Numbered from the stretch's first letter, positions 1 to 9,204 are shown. The stretch: 64,000 nt of DNA from Halomonas jincaotanensis (GCF_018448785.1 NZ_JAHCLU010000003.1:124001-188000); one strand, 5' to 3'. Notes: generated by a model from the sequence alone, not told the origin. Program-made: numbers and translations.

Positions 1-480
1 AACCACCGCACCCAGGAAAGCCGCGTCCAGGTCGATACCTGGGAAGCACTGGGGGCCAACGCCACACCCATGGCATGGACCGAGGTCTACACCGCCCTCC
101 AGCAGGGTGTGATGGACAGCCAGGAAAACCCCCTGGCCACCATCTATGACGTGAATTTCTACGAAGTTCAGGACTACCTGAACATGACCCAGCACGTCTA
201 TTCGCCAGCGCCATTGATGATGAGCCTGGACCTGTTCAATTCCTTCAGCGAAGAAGACCAGGCGATCATCCTGGAAGCGGCCCAAATTGCTCTGCCTGTA
301 CAGCGCGAGGCCAGCCAGGAGCTGGAGCAGCGTTACCTCGGGCAACTCGAGGAATTGGGCATGACTGTGACCCATCCCGACCTCGCCCCGTTCCGCGAAG
401 CGGTCAAACCCGTCCTTGAGGAGTGGGCCCCCACCATCGGTGAGGACCTGGTCGACGCTGCCATCAATTTCGAATACTGA
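1..480 (+). CDS. dctP: TRAP transporter solute-binding protein, DctP family (C-terminal part)
   Basis: The gene enters from the left edge with its frame open from base 1, so the signal peptide and first lobe are missing. The visible 159 residues carry the hinge and C-terminal lobe typical of DctP proteins: the LGANATPMAW segment, then a GVMDSQENP motif, and an amphipathic helical tail. DctP proteins are periplasmic receptors that bind organic acids and deliver them to a DctQM permease, which follows here 62 bases downstream. The substrate cannot be read from this part. The dehydrogenase and BKACE genes downstream suggest a hydroxy-carboxylate, which is inference. Confidence 0.93.
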   Translation, partial: NHRTQESRVQVDTWEALGANATPMAWTEVYTALQQGVMDSQENPLATIYDVNFYEVQDYLNMTQHVYSPAPLMMSLDLFNSFSEEDQAIILEAAQIALPVQREASQELEQRYLGQLEELGMTVTHPDLAPFREAVKPVLEEWAPTIGEDLVDAAINFEY

Positions 481-542
481 GCCCACGACGCCTGCAGGCG
501 GCAATGCTTCCTGCGGGCGCCTTCCTGACGCATGAGGCAGCC

Positions 543-1055
543 ATGAAGTCTTATCTATTGCTGGCCCATAGAGCCATTGATGAATTCAATCGTCTGATCG
601 GTTGGATGCTGGCCGGGCTCTTGCTAGTGATGACGGTGCTCATCTTCTGGCAGGTATTCGCTCGTTTCGTAGTGGGCAGCCCACTGTTCTTTTCCGATGA
701 GATCGCCCGCTTCGCGATGCTCTGGTTGACGTTTCTCGGAGTCGGGTATGCCTATCGCAAGGGTACCCTGATCTCCGTGGATATCTTGCTGGAACACGCC
801 GGCAAAAAGCTGGCTCGCCTGCTACGGATTGCCGTCATCCTCTGTTCCACTCTCTTCGCCTTCATCATGATTAAGTACGGCTACGACCTGATGGATCGGG
901 TCGCCAGCCAGACAGCACCCAGCACTCGCATATCCATGATGTGGCCTTATATGGCCATTCCTGCGGGAGGCGTGGTCATCATGATCAATAGCCTTGGGCT
1001 GTTGCTCGATGAGGCACTCAACATACCCAACCAGCCTAAGCAGGAGGTGAACTGA
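543..1055 (+). CDS. dctQ: TRAP transporter small permease, DctQ family
   Basis: This is a 170-residue inner-membrane protein with four predicted hydrophobic segments, the usual size and topology of the DctQ subunit that joins the binding protein to the large permease. The segment around FSDEIARFAMLWLTFLG is characteristic of DctQ. An upstream in-frame start at 504 exists, but the ATG at 543 is preferred because a GAGG ribosome-binding site lies just before it and the protein then begins at the normal family position. It is co-transcribed with the preceding dctP and ends 2 bases before dctM. Confidence 0.92.
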   Translation: MKSYLLLAHRAIDEFNRLIGWMLAGLLLVMTVLIFWQVFARFVVGSPLFFSDEIARFAMLWLTFLGVGYAYRKGTLISVDILLEHAGKKLARLLRIAVILCSTLFAFIMIKYGYDLMDRVASQTAPSTRISMMWPYMAIPAGGVVIMINSLGLLLDEALNIPNQPKQEVN

Positions 1056-1057
1056 CG

Positions 1058-2329
1058 ATGGCACTGCTCTTGTTCCTGCTGCTGATTTCGCTGTTCATCA
1101 TCGGCGTACCCATTGCCTTATCGCTCGGACTGGCCTCTGCCGTCACTATTTGGCATGGGGACCTGTCACCCATGCTGATTGTCCCCCAACAGCTCATCGC
1201 GTCGGTGAACTCCTTCCCGTTGATGGCGATTCCCTTCTTCATCCTCGCGGGTTCCCTGATGCAGAGCGGTGGAATATCCCAACGCCTGGTCGATTTCTCC
1301 AACACGCTGGTCGGTAGCATGACAGGCGGCCTGGCGATGGTGGCCATCGTCACCTCGCTGTTCTTCGCGGCCATCTCAGGATCGGGCGCGGCCACTACCG
1401 CGGCCATCGGTTCCATCCTGATCCCCGCCATGCTGGCCAAGGGCTATCCCGGAGGCTATACCGCCGCTAACCAGGCCGCCTCAGGCGCCCTCGGCGTCAT
1501 CATCCCACCCAGCATCCCACTGATTCTCTACGCGATTGCCGCCAATGTATCCGTTGGGGACATGTTCATCGCGGGCATCCTGCCGGGTATTCTGGTCACG
1601 CTGAGCCTGCTGATCTTCGCCTACTTCTTCGCCAAGGCCAACGGCCTGGGGGGGAGTATCGAAAAGAGCTCCTGGGGGGACGTCCTGCGTGCCGGGCGCA
1701 AGGCGATTCTGGCAATCCTCATGCCGGTCATCATCCTGGGCGGCATTTACGGCGGCATCTTCACGCCGACCGAAGCCGCAGTCATTGCCGTCGCCTACTC
1801 CTTTATGATCGGCTTCGTCGTCTATCGAGAAATCGAGTTGAGCAGCCTGGTCGGCATCCTCAAGCACTCGGCTGTAACGACCGCCATCGTGCTGAGCATC
1901 ATCGGTGCTGCAGGGCTGTATGGCCGTATCCTTCAGCGGTTGAGGGTGCCTGACATGGTGTCCCAATTCGCTATCTCGACCATTGAGAGTCCTTTCCTGT
2001 TCATCATCCTGGCCAACGTCCTGCTGTTGTTTGCAGGGATGTTCATTGAGGCGGCGGCTGCGATCCTGATCTTCGTGCCGATTCTTCTGCCCATTGCGAT
2101 CAGCTTCGGTTTCGACCCGGTCCACTTCGGGATCATCATGGTGGTCAATCTGGCGATGGGCATGTTTACCCCACCGGTAGGGCTCAATCTCTTCGTGGCG
2201 TCCCAGATTGCCGATATTAGTATCGCTCGCCTCACCTGGTCCGTCATGCCCTTCGTCGGCATCGTACTCATCAACCTGCTGATCATCAGCATGCTTCCCT
2301 TCCTGTCCACTTGGCTGCCTTCTCTGTAA
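1058..2329 (+). CDS. dctM: TRAP transporter large permease, DctM family
   Basis: This 423-residue, very hydrophobic protein is full length for the DctM subunit, the sodium-driven transport channel of TRAP systems. Family motifs are visible: the FPLMAIPFFILAG stretch near residue 50, ISGSGAATTAAIG near 107, a GVIIPPSIP loop near 147, TPTEAA near 236 and FTPPVGLNLF near 370. It starts 2 bases after dctQ, so the two are translationally coupled. It is followed 22 bases later by an SDR gene, so transporter and catabolic enzymes form one operon. Confidence 0.95.
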   Translation: MALLLFLLLISLFIIGVPIALSLGLASAVTIWHGDLSPMLIVPQQLIASVNSFPLMAIPFFILAGSLMQSGGISQRLVDFSNTLVGSMTGGLAMVAIVTSLFFAAISGSGAATTAAIGSILIPAMLAKGYPGGYTAANQAASGALGVIIPPSIPLILYAIAANVSVGDMFIAGILPGILVTLSLLIFAYFFAKANGLGGSIEKSSWGDVLRAGRKAILAILMPVIILGGIYGGIFTPTEAAVIAVAYSFMIGFVVYREIELSSLVGILKHSAVTTAIVLSIIGAAGLYGRILQRLRVPDMVSQFAISTIESPFLFIILANVLLLFAGMFIEAAAAILIFVPILLPIAISFGFDPVHFGIIMVVNLAMGMFTPPVGLNLFVASQIADISIARLTWSVMPFVGIVLINLLIISMLPFLSTWLPSL

Positions 2330-2351
2330 GACCATTCAAGGAGAGAACCCT

Positions 2352-3125
2352 ATGACCGTTTTAGAAAGCCTAGCGCCGCGCCAAGGCCTCAGAGTACTGA
2401 TCACCGCCGGGGCCAGCGGGATCGGCCGCGAAATCGCCATGGCCTTTCACGAGGCGGGAGCGCGTGTCCACGTCTGCGACATCGACGAAACCGGGCTCAA
2501 GGCGCTGCCGGAGAGCATCACCTCAAGCGTCGCGGATGTCAGCCAGGAAGATCAGGTCGAGCGTGTGTTTGGCGACGCGGCCGCCCTCGGTGGCCTGGAT
2601 ATCGTCGTCAACAATGCCGGTATTGCCGGCCCGACCGGCGGCATCGACGAGATCGCCTCCAGTGACTGGTTGAAGACCATCGACATCAACCTCAATGGCC
2701 AGTATTTCGTCGCCAGCCGTGCCGCGCCGCTGCTGCGCGCGAGCCAGGGACTGTTGATCAACCTGGCGTCCGTGGCCGGTCGCCTGGGCTTTGCCTACCG
2801 CACTCCCTACGCCGCGAGCAAGTGGGCGGTGGTCGGGCTTACCAAGAGCCTGGCCTGTGAGCTCGGCCCGGACGGCGTGCGTGTCAATGCCATCCTGCCG
2901 GGCATCGTCAGCGGACCGCGTATCGAGCAGGTGATCCGCGACCGCGCCGAGAAGCGCGGGATCAGCTACGCGGAGATGGAAAAGGAGAATCTCTCCAAGG
3001 TCTCGATGCGCAAGATGGTGAACGCCAGCGATATTGCCGCCATGGCGCTGTTCCTGGCCGCGCCAGGAGGCAGCAATATTTCCGGTCAGGCGCTCAGTGT
3101 CTGTGGCAATGTCGAAACCTTGTAA
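2352..3125 (+). CDS. SDR family NAD(P)-dependent oxidoreductase
   Basis: This 257-residue classical short-chain dehydrogenase has the glycine-rich cofactor motif TAGASGIG at about residues 17-24, the NNAG motif near residue 93 and the catalytic YAASK near residue 154. It probably oxidises or reduces a hydroxyl group of the compound brought in by the TRAP system just upstream. An AAGGAGAG ribosome-binding site precedes the ATG. The exact substrate is unknown. With the next two genes it forms a three-enzyme catabolic set; that set is the best clue to its role. Confidence 0.9.
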   Translation: MTVLESLAPRQGLRVLITAGASGIGREIAMAFHEAGARVHVCDIDETGLKALPESITSSVADVSQEDQVERVFGDAAALGGLDIVVNNAGIAGPTGGIDEIASSDWLKTIDINLNGQYFVASRAAPLLRASQGLLINLASVAGRLGFAYRTPYAASKWAVVGLTKSLACELGPDGVRVNAILPGIVSGPRIEQVIRDRAEKRGISYAEMEKENLSKVSMRKMVNASDIAAMALFLAAPGGSNISGQALSVCGNVETL

Positions 3126-3148
3126 TCCTTACCGCGGGGAGTATGAAC

Positions 3149-4084
3149 ATGAGCAAAAAGGTTGCCGTGATCGGGGCTGGGCTGATCGGCCGGGCCTGGG
3201 CGATCGTCTTTGCCAGGGCGGGTACGCCGGTGTGTCTGTACGACGTCAGTGAACCGGCCCTGGCCCAGGCCCGAGGGGCCATTCGCACCTCGCTCGAGGA
3301 CCTGGTGAATTACGGCCTGGTCGATGACCCCGACGCGGTCATGGCCTGTATCAGCATCGAGCCGGACCTGGGCCGGGCGCTTGGCGACGTCGGCTACGTC
3401 CAGGAATGCGGCCCCGAGGACGTCGCGGCCAAGCGCGAGATCTATACCGCGATGGAGGCGGTGGTCTCTACCGATGCCATCCTGGCGAGTTCGACCTCGG
3501 GGATCGCCGCGTCGCGCTTCACCGATCACCTGCGCCATCCCGAGCGCTGCCTGGTGGCGCATCCGGTGAATCCGCCCTATCTGATTCCGCTGGTCGAGGT
3601 GGTGCCCACCCCGGCGACCCGCGCCGAGGCGGTCGAGCGCACGATGGCACTCATGACCGCGGTGCGACAGCAGCCGATCCTGGTCAAGCGGGAAGTGCAG
3701 GGATTCATTCTCAACCGCCTGCAGGGCGCGCTGCTCAACGAGGCATTGCGGCTGTTCCGCGATGGTTATGTGTCAGCAGAGGATCTCGACAAGACCGTCA
3801 AGCACGGCCTCGGCCTGCGCTGGTCGTTCATGGGCCCGCTCGAGACCATCGATCTGAATGCCCCGGCGGGGGTGGTCGATTACGCCCGACGCTACGGGCC
3901 GCTGTATCGCGATGTCGACGCCCAGCGCGATGGCAGTGACCCCTGGGCGGAGGAGACGCTGGCGGCGCTCGATGCCGAGCGGCGCACCTTGCTGCCCAGT
4001 GATGGCCTGGCCGAGCGTCAGGTCTGGCGGGATCGCCGGTTGATGGCGCTGATGGCCCATCAGCAGTCGGCCAACGATGCCTGA
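3149..4084 (+). CDS. 3-hydroxyacyl-CoA dehydrogenase family protein (L-gulonate 3-dehydrogenase / carnitine dehydrogenase-like)
   Basis: The protein has about 311 residues, with an N-terminal Rossmann motif VIGAGLIGRAW and the family signature ASSTSGIAAS followed by HPVNPPYLIPLVE. Those features place it with lambda-crystallin-like, L-gulonate 3-dehydrogenase-like and carnitine dehydrogenase-like enzymes, which oxidise a free 3-hydroxy acid rather than a CoA ester. The ATG at 3149 is preferred over the one at 3143 because the GGGGAG site is only one base from the latter. It stands directly before a BKACE gene, so it probably makes the 3-keto acid that BKACE cleaves. Confidence 0.85.
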   Translation: MSKKVAVIGAGLIGRAWAIVFARAGTPVCLYDVSEPALAQARGAIRTSLEDLVNYGLVDDPDAVMACISIEPDLGRALGDVGYVQECGPEDVAAKREIYTAMEAVVSTDAILASSTSGIAASRFTDHLRHPERCLVAHPVNPPYLIPLVEVVPTPATRAEAVERTMALMTAVRQQPILVKREVQGFILNRLQGALLNEALRLFRDGYVSAEDLDKTVKHGLGLRWSFMGPLETIDLNAPAGVVDYARRYGPLYRDVDAQRDGSDPWAEETLAALDAERRTLLPSDGLAERQVWRDRRLMALMAHQQSANDA

Positions 4085-4136
4085 TGCCACATCAACAAGC
4101 GTTATATAAACGAGCTACTTCAGCGAGGAGACGCCC

Positions 4137-5069
4137 ATGGCGACCCAGCGAAAGGTCATTATCACCTGCGCCGTGACCGGTGCGATTCACACCCCTTCTA
4201 TGTCACCGCATCTGCCTGTGACGCCCGAGGAGATCATCGAGTCGGCCGTTGCCGCGGCCGAGGCAGGCGCCTCAATCCTGCACCTGCATGCACGGGATCC
4301 CGAGACTGGCAAGCCCACCCAGGATCCCGCGGTGTTCGAGAAGTTCCTGCCGCAGATCAAGGAGGCCACCGGGGCGGTCATCAACCTCACCACCGGCGGT
4401 AGCCCGCACATGACGGTGGAAGAACGTATGCGCCCGGCCGTCGAATTCCAGCCGGAACTGGCGTCGTTGAACATGGGCTCGATCAACTTCGGGCTGTTTC
4501 CGATGTTGCAGCGCTTCAATACCTTCAAGCATGAGTGGGAGCGCGAGCACCTCGAGAAGAGCCACGACCTGGTCTTCAAGAATACCTTCGCGGATATCGA
4601 GAAGATCATGACGATGTGCTCGAAGAATGGCACGCGGTTCGAATGCGAATGCTACGACATCGGCCATCTCTACAGCCTGCGCAATATCATGGATCGCGGC
4701 ATTATCGACGGCACGCTGTTCATCCAGAGCGTGTTCGGCATTCTCGGTGGCATCGGCCCGCATCCCGAGGACGTGCTGCACATGCGCCGCACCGCCGACC
4801 GATTGTTCGGCAGCGACTATCAATGGTCGGTGCTGGGCGCCGGCAGCAGCCAGATGCGCATCGCCTCCCAGGCGGCCGCCATGGGCGGTAACGTGCGGGT
4901 TGGCCTTGAGGATTCGCTGTGGCTGGGGCCGGGCAAGCTGGCGGAAAGCAATGCCAGCCAGGTGAACAAGGCTCGCGAGCTTCTCGAAGGATTGTCCCTG
5001 CCGGTGGCGACCCCCGACGAGGCGCGCAGCATGCTTGGCCTGAAGGGTGGCGACAAGGTAGGCTTTTGA
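4137..5069 (+). CDS. Beta-keto acid cleavage enzyme (BKACE, DUF849)
   Basis: This 310-residue protein is full length for the BKACE family, zinc-dependent enzymes that react a beta-keto acid with an acyl-CoA, usually acetyl-CoA, to give acetoacetate and a new CoA ester. The N-terminal start IITCAVTGAIHTPSMSPHLP, the zinc-binding HLHARD motif near residue 50 and the LTTGGSPHMTVEER segment near 85 are typical. Later FECECYD and VRVGLEDSLWLG match the active-site rim. It is the last gene of the operon, 52 bases after the dehydrogenase and 16 bases before a strong terminator. The amine or hydroxyl substituent of its substrate is unknown. Confidence 0.92.
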   Translation: MATQRKVIITCAVTGAIHTPSMSPHLPVTPEEIIESAVAAAEAGASILHLHARDPETGKPTQDPAVFEKFLPQIKEATGAVINLTTGGSPHMTVEERMRPAVEFQPELASLNMGSINFGLFPMLQRFNTFKHEWEREHLEKSHDLVFKNTFADIEKIMTMCSKNGTRFECECYDIGHLYSLRNIMDRGIIDGTLFIQSVFGILGGIGPHPEDVLHMRRTADRLFGSDYQWSVLGAGSSQMRIASQAAAMGGNVRVGLEDSLWLGPGKLAESNASQVNKARELLEGLSLPVATPDEARSMLGLKGGDKVGF

Positions 5070-5085
5070 GCTGAATGATCGAAAC

Positions 5086-5110
5086 AATGCCTGCTTCGGC
5101 AGGCATTTTT
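5086..5110 (+). terminator. Rho-independent terminator after the BKACE gene
   Basis: A perfect 9-base-pair stem (AATGCCTGC / GCAGGCATT) closes on a TTCG tetraloop and runs into a T tract. It ends the first catabolic operon and separates it from the LacI-type regulator that starts 35 bases later. Confidence 0.92.
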
Positions 5111-5144
5111 GGTGCGGCCTTTTCCTCCGGCATGAGCTCCCTTG

Positions 5145-6155
5145 ATGAAGACCAAGTCCGTGACATCCCGAGATGTTGCACAGCTGGCCGGTGTCTCGCA
5201 GTCGGCGGTTAGCCGCTCCTTTTCCTCCAATGCCAGCGTGTCGGCCAAGACCCGCAAGCGAGTGCTCGAGGCCGCGCGCCAGCTCGGCTATCGGCCGAAC
5301 ACCATCGCCCGCTCGTTGATCACGCGCTCGAGCAAGACCATCGCAGTGGTGATCTACAGCCTGGAAAACCCCTTCTATTCGAGCGTCCTGGAGCGGGCCT
5401 CCAAGTTCTTTCAGGCCCGCGGCTATCATCTGCAGTTGTTTGTGGCCCCGCTCGGCAAGGCCTTCGACGAGGTGATCGACGATATTCTCAGGAGCCAGGT
5501 CGAGGGCGTGCTGATGCTGGCGATCTCCATCACCCGCGCCCAGGCCGGCGAGATCGCGGCGGTCGGCGTGCCAGTGGTGATCATCAACCGTACCGTCGAT
5601 TACGAGGGCATCAGCCAGGTCAGTTGCGACAACCATCAGGGTGGCTACTGGGCGGGCCAGTTGCTCGCCGCGTCCGGCCACCAGCGCATCGCCTTCCTCG
5701 GTGGGCTGATCGGGTCCTCCACCAATGAGCAGCGTCAGGCCGGTTTGCTGTCCGCCCTGGCCGAGCGCGGCATGACGTGTCATGGCGTGGATGTCGGCAA
5801 TTATCGCTACGAGGATGCGCGATTTGCCACGCGGCGGATGTTCTCGACAAGGCGGGTGCCAGACGCGATCTTCGCGGCAAACGACCTGATGGCCATTGCG
5901 GCCATGGAAACCCTGCGCCACGAACTCGGGCTTAGGGTACCCCAGGATGTGTCCATCGTCGGCTTCGACGACATTCCCATGGCCGCCTGGCCGAGCCATT
6001 CGCTCACCACGCTTCAGCAGCCGATCGAGCTGATGATCGTCAAGGCCACCGAATTGCTGCTCAACCAGATCAACCAGACGGAATCGAGCCCCGACCATAT
6101 CAAGCTGCCCGTCACGCCGATGCTGCGAAACAGCACCAGGTCCGCGTCGATCTAG
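5145..6155 (+). CDS. LacI-family transcriptional regulator
   Basis: The 336-residue protein has an N-terminal helix-turn-helix at about residues 5-25 (SRDVAQLAGVSQSAVSRSFS), the YRPNTIARSL hinge helix near 50, and a periplasmic-binding-protein-like sensor domain ending in the VSIVGFDDIPMA and PSLTT-like segments usual for LacI/GalR regulators. The ATG at 5145 is used; a TTG three bases earlier is also in frame. It lies between two TRAP clusters, so it probably represses one or both and responds to their substrate or a catabolite. That assignment rests on position only. Confidence 0.9.
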   Translation: MKTKSVTSRDVAQLAGVSQSAVSRSFSSNASVSAKTRKRVLEAARQLGYRPNTIARSLITRSSKTIAVVIYSLENPFYSSVLERASKFFQARGYHLQLFVAPLGKAFDEVIDDILRSQVEGVLMLAISITRAQAGEIAAVGVPVVIINRTVDYEGISQVSCDNHQGGYWAGQLLAASGHQRIAFLGGLIGSSTNEQRQAGLLSALAERGMTCHGVDVGNYRYEDARFATRRMFSTRRVPDAIFAANDLMAIAAMETLRHELGLRVPQDVSIVGFDDIPMAAWPSHSLTTLQQPIELMIVKATELLLNQINQTESSPDHIKLPVTPMLRNSTRSASI

Positions 6156-6311
6156 TCATGGCAGGGGAGTGCTCGGCACGTCGCCGGTACCGATGGCGGC
6201 GAGCTGGCTTTCAACGCGCGACTTCGTAGAATGGAACGGCTGAGCGTTGCCATGCTCGCCATAACGAAAATGCCCGCGATCCACGCCGGGCCGCCGCTGC
6301 AAGGATACGCC

Positions 6312-7323
6312 ATGACCACCACCCGCCATGTCACCCGGCTTGCCACTGCGCTGACCGGTGTCGCCGTCCTGTCTTTCTCGCTCTCCGCTCAGGCCCGCGA
6401 GCTGTCCGTTTCCACCGTGCTCCCCGATGCGTTTCCCTGGGGGCAGGCCGCCGAAAAGTGGGCGGATCTGGTGGAAGAGCGCACCGACGGCGAGCTCACC
6501 CTGCGCGTCTATCCCAATTCCCAACTAGTCTCCGGCGATCAGACCCGGGAATTCTCCGCCATGCGCTCGGGGCTGATCGACGCGGCCGTCGGTTCGACCA
6601 TCAACTGGTCGCCGCAGGTGCCGGAGCTCAACCTCTTCTCGCTGCCGTTCTTTATGCCCGACGAGTCGGCGGTGGACGCCGTCACCGGCGGCAAGGCGGG
6701 GGAGGTGGTGTTCGAGGCCATCGAGTCGCGCGACGTGATTCCCCTGGCCTGGGGGGAGAACGGCTTTCGACAGCTCTCCAACTCCCAGGGCCCCATCGAC
6801 GAGCCGGCCGACCTCGAAGGATTGAAGATCCGCGTGGTGGGCTCGCCGCTGTTCCAGGACACCTTCGATGCCCTGGGGGGCCGACCCTACCCAGATGAGC
6901 TGGGCCGACGCCAAGCCGGCGTTGACCAGCGGGGCGGTAGACGGTCAGGAGAACCCGTTGTCGGTGTTCGATGTGGCGCGTATCGACCAGGTGGGCCAGG
7001 AACACCTGACGCTCTGGAACTACATGAACGATCCGCTGATCTTCGCCGTCAATCGCCAGGTCTGGGAGTCGCTCGACGAGGCCCAGCAGGCGATTCTGCG
7101 CGAGACCGCCATCGAGGCCGGTGAATGGGAAATCGCCATGACGCGCGAGCAGGAGAGCGAGCGTCTAGCGGCGATCCAGGAGCGCGGCGTCGAGGTGACG
7201 GAGCTCTCCGATGACCAGCATCAGGCGTTCGTCGACGCGACCCGCAGTGTTCACGATGACTGGGTATCGCAGATCGGCGAGTCACTTGTCGAGGCGGCCC
7301 AAGCCGACATCGAGTCGCCCTGA
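6312..7323 (+). pseudogene. dctP: TRAP transporter solute-binding protein, DctP family, interrupted by a one-base frameshift
   Basis: The first part begins at the ATG at 6312 with a clear signal peptide ending at AQA, and reads as DctP up to about residue 189 (DTFDALG). The rest of the protein (ADPTQMSWADAKPAL, DGQENPLS and the helical tail) continues in the +1 frame to the stop at 7321-7323. The switch coincides with a run of six G at 6875-6880. Removing one G restores a continuous 336-residue DctP, the normal length. Both halves are well conserved, so this is either a very recent mutation or a sequencing error in a homopolymer. Matching permease genes follow directly. Confidence 0.88.
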
Positions 7324-7343
7324 ACACAGCCTGCTAGTGAATC

Positions 7344-7368
7344 GGCCGGCACCTATAAGGTGCCGGCC
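7344..7368 (+). other. Intercistronic hairpin between dctP and dctQ
   Basis: A perfect 10-base-pair stem (GGCCGGCACC / GGTGCCGGCC) with a TATAA loop lies 20 bases after the binding-protein stop and 16 bases before the small permease. No T tract follows. Such hairpins often stabilise the upstream message or cause partial termination, giving more binding protein than permease. A similar element sits at 11138-11168 in the TAXI operon. Confidence 0.7.
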
Positions 7369-7384
7369 GCTTGGCATTGAGGCC

Positions 7385-7867
7385 ATGATGAAACGCTTAC
7401 CCGATGCGCGCCTCGAGCGCGTGCTGGCATCGCTGGCGCTGGTGATCATCTCGTTGATCAGCCTGACCAATGTGGTGACGCGCTATGTCACCGGGGGATC
7501 GCTCGCGTTTACCGAGGAGTTCTCGGTGTTCCTGATGGTAGTGGTGACGTTTGCCGGCGCCTCGGTGGCCCTGCGGCGTAACGGCCATATTCGGATTGGT
7601 CTACTGGAGCGGGCGCTGCCCGGCGCGCCGCGCAAGGCGCTGATCGTCTTTCAATGGCTGTGTGGCACCCTGGTGCTGGGATTGATTACCTGGTTCGGCG
7701 GCAAGCTGGCCTGGCAGGAGTATCAGTGGGAGTCGCTGTCGCCGGGGCTCGGCCTGCCGCAGTGGTGGTATGTCGTCTGGCTGCCGGTCCTGTCGGCCGC
7801 CATGCTGGTGCGCCTGGCCCAGCAGACGCTGGATCGCCTGCGCGGGAGGCTCGAGGATGGGTCCTGA
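7385..7867 (+). CDS. dctQ: TRAP transporter small permease, DctQ family
   Basis: This 160-residue protein has four hydrophobic segments and the DctQ-like FTEEFSVFLMVVVTFAGA stretch near residue 40. The ATG at 7385 is used; ATG 7388 is equivalent, and upstream extension would run into the intercistronic hairpin. Its last codons overlap the start of the large permease by 11 bases, so the two subunits are translationally coupled. It belongs to the second TRAP system of the window, whose binding-protein gene is frameshifted. Confidence 0.9.
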   Translation: MMKRLPDARLERVLASLALVIISLISLTNVVTRYVTGGSLAFTEEFSVFLMVVVTFAGASVALRRNGHIRIGLLERALPGAPRKALIVFQWLCGTLVLGLITWFGGKLAWQEYQWESLSPGLGLPQWWYVVWLPVLSAAMLVRLAQQTLDRLRGRLEDGS

Positions 7868-9179
7868 TCTGTGGATGCTGTTCGCCTTCGCGGGTCTGCT
7901 GGTGGCCGGGGTGCCGGTGGCCTTCTCGCTGGGGCTTTCCGGTGCGGTAGGTATTGTCACCGGCCTGTCACCCGCCATGCTGGCGACGCTGGGCACCAAC
8001 ACCTACAACAGTATCGCCAAGTACCCGCTGATCGCGATTCCGTTGTTCATCCTGACCGGGCTGATCTTCGAACGCTCGGGGGTGGCGCTGCGCCTGGTGC
8101 GCTTCGCCCAGGCATTGATCGGGCCGCGTCACGGCGGGCTGGCGCTGGTGGCGGTGCTGGTGTGCATGATCATGGGCGGCATGAGCGGCTCCGGCCCGGC
8201 CGATGCCGCGGCGGTGGCCATGGTGATGCTGCCGAGCATGACCAAGGCCGGTTATCCCAAGCCATTCTCGGCCACCCTGATCGCGGCGTCGGCGTCCACG
8301 GCGATCCTGATTCCGCCCTCGGTGGCGTTGATCCTGTATTCCATCGTGGTGCCGGGGGTCGACCTGAGGGCGCTGTTTGCCGCCGGGCTATTTCCCGGCC
8401 TGCTGGCCGGATTGGCGCTGCTGGTGCCGGCGCTGCTGGTGTCGAGACACTATGGTTGGGAAGGGAGTGGTCGGGAAGGCGGTGACGCTTCAGTCGATAA
8501 TGCCGATCGCCCCGAGCTGGGGGAGGCCTTCAAGCAGGCGCTGCCGGCACTCTTCGCTCCGGTGCTGATTCTAGGCGGGCTGCGCTCGGGGCTCTTCACG
8601 CCGACCGAGGCGGCGGTGGTAGCGGTCACCTACGGCGTGCTGGTGGGCCTGTTCGTGACGCGAGAGCTCACGCTTCGTGAGCTCTGGGCCTTGTTCGGCG
8701 AGGCGGCGGTAATCTCCGGCGTGGTGATGCTGATCATCGCGCTGGCCGGCATCTTTGCCTGGGCGGGAACCATGCTGGGCACCTTCCGCGAGCTCGCCGA
8801 GTGGATCATCGGCCTGTCCGATAACGGCACCTGGATGCTGGTGCTGATCATGCTCGCCGTCCTGGTGGCCGGCACCCTGCTCGATGCGATCTCGATCTAT
8901 CTGATCATGATGCCGATCCTGATCCCGGTGATGCAGCATTTCGAGTGGAATCCGGTGTGGTTCGGCATCCTGATGGCGATGAATATCGCCATCGGTCAGT
9001 TCACGCCGCCGGTGGCGGTGAACCTGATGGTCACCACCCAGGTAGCGAAGATCCGCCTGGAGCAAACCATCGGCTGGGCGCTGATGTTCGTCGTCGCCAT
9101 GGCCGGCGCCTTGGCGCTGGTTGCGGTGTTCCCGGAAATCTCCCTGTGGCTGCCGCGAGTGCTGGGCTACAACCTCTGA
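7857..9179 (+). CDS. dctM: TRAP transporter large permease, DctM family
   Basis: The 440-residue polytopic membrane protein carries the DctM landmarks: YPLIAIPLFILTG near residue 57, MSGSGPADAAAVA near 115, AILIPPSVALILYS near 152, TPTEAAVVAVTYG near 250 and FTPPVAVNLMV near 383. The ATG at 7857 lies inside the end of dctQ, which is the usual coupling for this pair. It ends the second TRAP cluster and is convergent with the macro-domain gene 25 bases away. Confidence 0.94.
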   Translation: MGPDLWMLFAFAGLLVAGVPVAFSLGLSGAVGIVTGLSPAMLATLGTNTYNSIAKYPLIAIPLFILTGLIFERSGVALRLVRFAQALIGPRHGGLALVAVLVCMIMGGMSGSGPADAAAVAMVMLPSMTKAGYPKPFSATLIAASASTAILIPPSVALILYSIVVPGVDLRALFAAGLFPGLLAGLALLVPALLVSRHYGWEGSGREGGDASVDNADRPELGEAFKQALPALFAPVLILGGLRSGLFTPTEAAVVAVTYGVLVGLFVTRELTLRELWALFGEAAVISGVVMLIIALAGIFAWAGTMLGTFRELAEWIIGLSDNGTWMLVLIMLAVLVAGTLLDAISIYLIMMPILIPVMQHFEWNPVWFGILMAMNIAIGQFTPPVAVNLMVTTQVAKIRLEQTIGWALMFVVAMAGALALVAVFPEISLWLPRVLGYNL

Positions 9180-9204
9180 TGTTGTAGCCTTGCTCGATGT
9201 AGCG

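Noticed and set aside
4272..6098. A 608-codon minus-strand open frame across the BKACE and LacI genes
   Set aside because: Both plus-strand genes have full-length family matches, and a terminator lies inside this frame.
6875..6880. Programmed frameshifting as an explanation for the split dctP
   Set aside because: The G run lacks a downstream stimulatory structure that I could recognise, and DctP genes are not known to use recoding; mutation or error is simpler.
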